Source: Onchidella celtica (taxonomy: Eukaryota > Mollusca > Gastropoda > Systellommatophora > Onchidiidae). Taken from it: DNA of 64,000 bases. Below, one piece after another: positions 51,901 through 57,900 of the stretch (positions within the stretch are counted from its first letter, which is position 1; every line of letters begins with the position of its first letter). The DNA lies in assembly GCA_963931925.1 (NCBI GenBank), contig OZ007571.1, positions 16,548,506 through 16,612,505 on the forward strand, in the 5' to 3' direction. The position numbers and the translations under genes were made by a program. The notes under the pieces were generated by a model. The model saw nothing but the letters and a program-made list of their open reading frames with translations, had not been told where the DNA came from and searched no databases.

Positions 51901-54900
51901 CCAAAGAACACCAATACTGGTGGATGCTCTGTGTCACGATATCCAGGCCAGAGTGACGGTATATTGCCATCTGCCCTATCAATCAACCACTGGCCTGCTG
52001 CCGCCAGCTTCGAAGCTGCGTCCGGGAAGTTTGCTCAATTCTTCGCCTGTGATTTAGGCAAATAAGCCTATGACCACACCGCTACCGGGATATTTGAATA
52101 GAACAGAGGTTAATCACTGACATGTGCAAGTTTGGTATTGTATCTGGTGATTTTCTACGATTTTTAAAAGAACTCCTGTGCAAGTTAATCGAGATGCTCC
52201 TGTACTGTGTCATTTCTTGCCCACCAACATTTGCAGTTCATGTGATAACATTGCAAAATGGAGCATCGCGAAAGACATTTGCATGTAGAGTGGCTCCATG
52301 AAGTGTGTAGGACATGCGCTGGGAGGACACTGATAACAAAACAAAAACGTCAAAAACGGAAAGCAATCACGGACAACGACGATGCAAGTGACATTTTACT
52401 TGCTCTTGTTGTGCCATGTGCCCCATACAATGATTTGTTGCAGACTACTATCCAACACAACACGTACACACATGACACACGGGCAACCTATTTTCATCAA
52501 GTTCAGAATGACCATCATCTAGTATCCTTTATGAGGCAAAGCTGAGCCTCTCTAGTGCTACATCAACATCACACAAACCAATAAGGCTTATGAAAGATGG
52601 CAACAGAGCATCTGCATTTAAACACGACAAGTTATTTTCAGTCACTTGAATTGTCGCCAACATGGCCATCCACAGAAGTAGAACAAAAACCGAACACATA
52701 TTTTGTCAGGAGACAACTGAACAATTCTAAGACAAACGTTATCAAATGCAAGACAGGATTAAACCACATAATGTGTGTACTATTAAGAAAACTTATAAAA
52801 TCTAATGGGAAATGGCTGTCAACCTCAAATATCTTGGTATTGAATAACTATACAAGGATGCGGTCAAGTGAGTTTTGAAATTTAACCTATTTCTCATGTT
52901 GTATGCAGATTTCATAATATTCGTTGGGAGCAATCATAATTAATTTCTTGTCTTAAATTTATGAACAATATATACTAATTTGTGAAAATACTGTATAAAC
53001 GTATGCCTTTATATCTCTGTTACGGTATTCATTACATCTTTACATTTCATTGTAGACATTAATAATATATCAAAAAATTAGTATGTGTTTATGAAAGTTT
53101 GGCTAGTGGAATGGTTTGGTCGTAAGACTGCTTTGATTACTGATGAAACACAGCAAGTCAAAAGCGCAACATGGGCTCCGGAAAACCCCCTTTAAAAATA
53201 GCTTGCTGGCCCAGTCAGCGAGGTTTGCGGCCGGATCGGGTTACCGGTGGCGGGGTAGGCTGCTCGACTGGGATAGGCAATTAGAATAGCGCCTGTTAAC
53301 AGCCATGCGCGGGATAACAGAAGGAGAACAAAATTATTTTCAGTGATCCCACAAGGGTTGCAGGATTGGTTCTTTAGTGTCAGGTCAGCCATCCCGCAAT
53401 TTGTGCGGGGATGGTCGCAAGTGAGTTAAAAAAGAGAAATGAATTTGCAGGATCACAAACTTTGCTTTCCTGTCGCTTTGTAATTTTTCTATGGTCATGT
53501 ATGATTTTGAAGTAACGGTAAGACACTGATGCTGCAGTTAAAATGTATTTCAGACATGTTACAAACTTTGTTTCATTTCTGCTCTTGAGACCTAGAGGAT
53601 TAACTCATTCACTATAGTAAGCCGAATATTCGGCTCAGGGGTTTTCACTTCGCTACGGAAAGCCAAATATTCGGCTCGAGTGGACACCAATTTTCCAACA
53701 CTAATGTCTAAGCCAACTTTGCGAAATATTGAATCCCATCCTGGTTCATTGATTTTCCTTTACTTTAATGTCTGATGTATTATGCCTTGTGTTTAGACTG
53801 AGTGAAAGAAAAAACACCTTTGAACTAGGTCTAAATTTTGAATTCTGTAGTGTTGAAAGTTCCTATCCTGTACCATAGGGAATGAATTAATGTAGTTATT
53901 CAGAAGCAGATAAATTTTGTGAATTCTCTATCGACCCTGTTTATTTCCCCATTAGGTTTGTGTTTGCCATCTCACGCAGCCTGCCCCTCTTCATGGTGAT
54001 ATCCTGGATCTACACAGTGGCTATGATAATCAAAGGTGGGTGTGTCTCAGCTTTGTCTTCTTCAGTCACTTACATCAGGATCAGTCATAAAAACTTGTAG
54101 AATACAGTAACAACAAACAATTTTTAAAATCGAAGAAAATGTTTTCAAACATAAATAACAAGTCAGATAGCATCTAACAACAAATTTTCACTGAATCACT
54201 TTCTGCACTGCAAGTCAGGCATGAGACATATACAGTGCTAAGCGCCCCTGTCAGAGTTGACTCCCCTGTGGCACATAACAGAATATGTAATTTCAGTAAT
54301 GTTTCATCTAAAAAACAAAAAAAATCTAAATCGGAACTCAGCTTTTGCACAGCAGTATTGTCTTGTATCTTCCTAGCACAATATGGTCACTGCCATGTCG
54401 ATGTGCTTTCTCCACAAACTCAAACTCACTTTTTGAAAAGTTAATATCTCACCTCTGGGAGAAGATTCGTAAATGTTACATAATGTTTTCAAACATTTTC
54501 CTATGAAAATTTCAATGCAGACGTGTTGTTTTTTTTTTCCCCTGCCTCATACAGATCTTTTTTTTTTTTTTTCTTCTATGATTTTTTGGGGGGAGGAGTT
54601 ATCCCTTTAGAGAATAGCTGAGTTGCCCGGCCCTGCCCGGAATAAATGGATTTATTAGTTTCAGTTCTGGGTGATTATTATGGACCTGCTTCATTTTGCC
54701 CGTTCCTTTAGCTTTATTTTATTTTTGTTTGTTTGTTTGTTTTTAGATAAGTTTTAATGCTCTCCCTTTGCGCGTTGACATCCTGCGGATCCCGTCAGCA
54801 TCCGTCAAATGGCAATGATTTGCGCACGGGTTAGTTTGTTTGTTAGTGAACACATCGCAGGAAGTGATAACGTCATATTGTGTAGGCGGAAGTGGGCTAT

Positions 54901-57900
54901 TATTAGAATCATACATCAATGTCTTATTGATCGTAAATTTCGGATCAAACGCTCTCGTGAATTTAGTCTTTAATTATAACCGCATTTACCGATTAACTCA
55001 GAAATAACAAACGGTTTTGTTTGTGTATGGCGATAGGAACAATGTTCGCTATCCCATAATTCTTTGTGCGAAAGTTCAGGTCGGTGCGTTGTGTAGTTTC
55101 CGAGTCCATAGGACTATTAGGGGTTTTGTCGTAGCTTTATTATATAGATGAGTTTGATTTTGCTACGGTAATATAACATGGCAGTTTCGATAGCCATTTT
55201 TGTATAGGCAGGTATCAATGGAACTTATGGTCTGAGAAGTTTGAATGACATATGTCATCTTGTTATCCCAGAATTACTTTTTCTTTTTATTCTACCTCCA
55301 TTGTTTATTAACATTATGATAAGACCATAAGAAGTCACAACAGAATGTTTTTTTACCATTCTTACGGACATCTTGAGGGTTCTCACTTATTAAAGCAGTT
55401 GGTTGCTGCATGCTTCTGGTGGGGTCTCCTCCTGACCTGTCGCTGTGCTAAATTCTGTCTATTCTACCATGCAACAGACGGAGTGATGTAAGTGCTCATT
55501 TCATAGGTTTGAGAAAATCACCAAAAACCGGTATGGCATAGCCAGTTTACGTACAAATTTATGAGTTTGCCACACCGGAAACTACTATTTTGGTGGCAGA
55601 TATGTCTGTCTGCCTTTGGCATAAAAGAATTATGTGTGAGACAAGTCCATGGCGATAATATAGTAGAAAAAGGCCATGCTATCCGTTACCTCACTCAGCT
55701 TTTGCACAGCAGTATTGTCTTGTGTCTTCCTAGCACAATATGGTCGCTGTCTTGTCGATGTGCTTTCTCCACAAACTCAAACTCACTTTTTAAAAAGTTA
55801 ATATCTCACCTCTGGGAGAAGATTCGTAAATGTTACATAATGGATCTAACACCTTGTAAAATTGAACTCCAAAACTATACAATCAATGTTCTCAAAATGC
55901 TCAGACTTGGAGACTGAATACAGCAGTACTGGGGTGGCAGATTCTGTTGGTGGTTAACTGTGTGTTGGAAATTTTCCAGGAATTGTATATGAGAAAGAGC
56001 AGAGACTGAAAGAAGTGATGAAGATTATGGGCCTGGGCAACGGTGTTCATTGGTTGGCCTGGTTCATCAACTCATTTGTCATGATGATCATCACAGTTAT
56101 TCTCTTTGTGATCATTCTCAAGGTAAGTAGTCAGATAGCACCTTACAGCAAATTTTCACTGAACACTCTCTCAACAGTGCTAGTCAGGAAGAAGTCAGAT
56201 AGTACCTTACAGTAAATTTTCACTGAATCACACTCTCAACACTGCTAGTCAGGAAAAAGTCAGAAAGTACCTTGCAGCAAATTTTCTCTGAATCATACTT
56301 TCAACACTGCTAGTCAGGAAAAAGTCAGAAAGTACCTTGCAGCAAATTTTCTCTGAATCATACTCTTAACACTGCTAGCCAGGAAGAAGTCAGATAGCAT
56401 CTTACAGCAAAGTTTCCCTGAATCACATTCTCAGTACTGCACATCATTAACAAGTCAGATAGCACCTTACAGCAAATTTTGCCTGAATCATATTCTCAGC
56501 ACTGCAAGTCAATAACAAGTCAGATAGCATCTAACAACAAATTTTCACTGAATCACTTTCTGCACTGCAAGTCAGGCATGAGACATATACAGTGCTAAGA
56601 GCCCCTGTCAGAGTTGACTCCCCTGTGGCACATAACAGAATATGTAATTTCAGTAATGTTTCATCTAAAAGACAAAAAAAAATCTAAATCGGAATGGTGT
56701 TTTGGCAATATATACTATGATCTTAAAGTTTCATACTGCAAATGACCTGTGACTGAATGACAGAAAATTAAATGTTTTCGTGTATTGGGAGGAACAAGAG
56801 AAAACTAGAACTGAAATTTGTAAGAGGTTGATTGCTAGTAGTACATATAGATGTTAGTCACTGATTAAACATGGAGGCAGTTGTTTGAGATATGCCATTG
56901 TCATATTCTGATTATCTGCTAACAGTAACACATAGACTTTGCTGTACACATGGAGATATTTATAAATAAGTCATCACTCAGAAGAAGATGGCAAAGACAG
57001 ATTCAGATTTTTTTTTAATGATTAATATTGTTATTTAACTAAACATCACATTACTTTGTCTGTCCTTGTCAAGTTTGGCAGCCACTGTAATCTTTTCTTC
57101 GAAATATTATACACATTTTAAATATTGCATTGTTTTAGGAAAAAACATGTTTTTATATCATTCAGTTCAAATGTTGAATGCCTTTTCTTTTTGTGGGAGG
57201 AGAAGCAGAAGAAGGGTAATCAAGCAAGAAAGTGAAGCAAACATGGTATTGGCAAAAATGTAGTTATGATAATTATTTTCAGATGAAAGTAGTGAATGAT
57301 TTCTGATTGGTTGCTCATGAGAAAGAAAAATGCCCTCTTATATGGATGACCTGAGGAAACTAATGTGAGAGTGTTATCGTAAACAGGGATTATTTCATTA
57401 GTGTCATATCTAATGGGCATAAAAAGGTAATTCCTCTTGTGACTTTGATAAACATGGGTCACTGGCGTGGTAGGCAGTGCAAAGTGAAAGTACACAAGAA
57501 ACCAGAATGGTTTGATATTATTTCTTTATTGAACTTTTGTTTGTAATGGGTGCCCCGATTGTGATTTTTCTTCATGTTTTGCCAGGCTTTTTCTCATGTG
57601 TTGCCATCATTAGAATGAATAAAGTAACTGATGAGCCTTGAGTGTTAATGATTTGTGTTTTGATTCACAGGCTGGGAAAATCTTGGAGTACTCAGACCCC
57701 TCAGTTGTCTTTGTCTACATGTTAGCATTCACTGTGTCCACCATCAGCCAGTGTTTCCTCATCTCCGTCTTCTTCAGCCGTGCCAATCTGGCAGCTGTGT
57801 GTGGTGGATTTATATACTTTGTGTTGTATTTGCCCTACACCCAGCTGGTGCAGTGGGAGGAAAGTATTGGTACTACAGAGAGGATTTTGGCAGTAAGTGT

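Larger units (their letters stand above)
47649..52089 (-). mobile_element. Full-length APE-type LINE, 4441 bp, in intron 16
   Basis: Read on the minus strand, it has a 5' region of about 740 bp, an endonuclease/RT gene (51353 down to 47792), a short 3' region and an AT-rich (ATT-type) tail at 47649-47663. ATATTFGAATA-type duplications are not needed to infer length, since ATATTTGAATA at both borders marks a complete target-primed insertion. Proteins of this kind are often mis-annotated as craniofacial development protein 2. I read them as RTE-like, clade uncertain. The 5' region contains a 22-bp doublet at 51582-51625. This insertion accounts for over half of the 7.9-kb intron. Confidence 0.9.

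Noticed and set aside
52258..52545. 95-codon frame with a CxxC-like [10 protein letters not shown] start
   Set aside because: It faintly recalls zinc-finger N-termini of some transposases, but nothing recognisable follows and no terminal repeats bracket it.
53192..53392. 66-codon minus-strand frame
   Set aside because: It lies in a probable MITE with hairpins and has no detectable family pattern.
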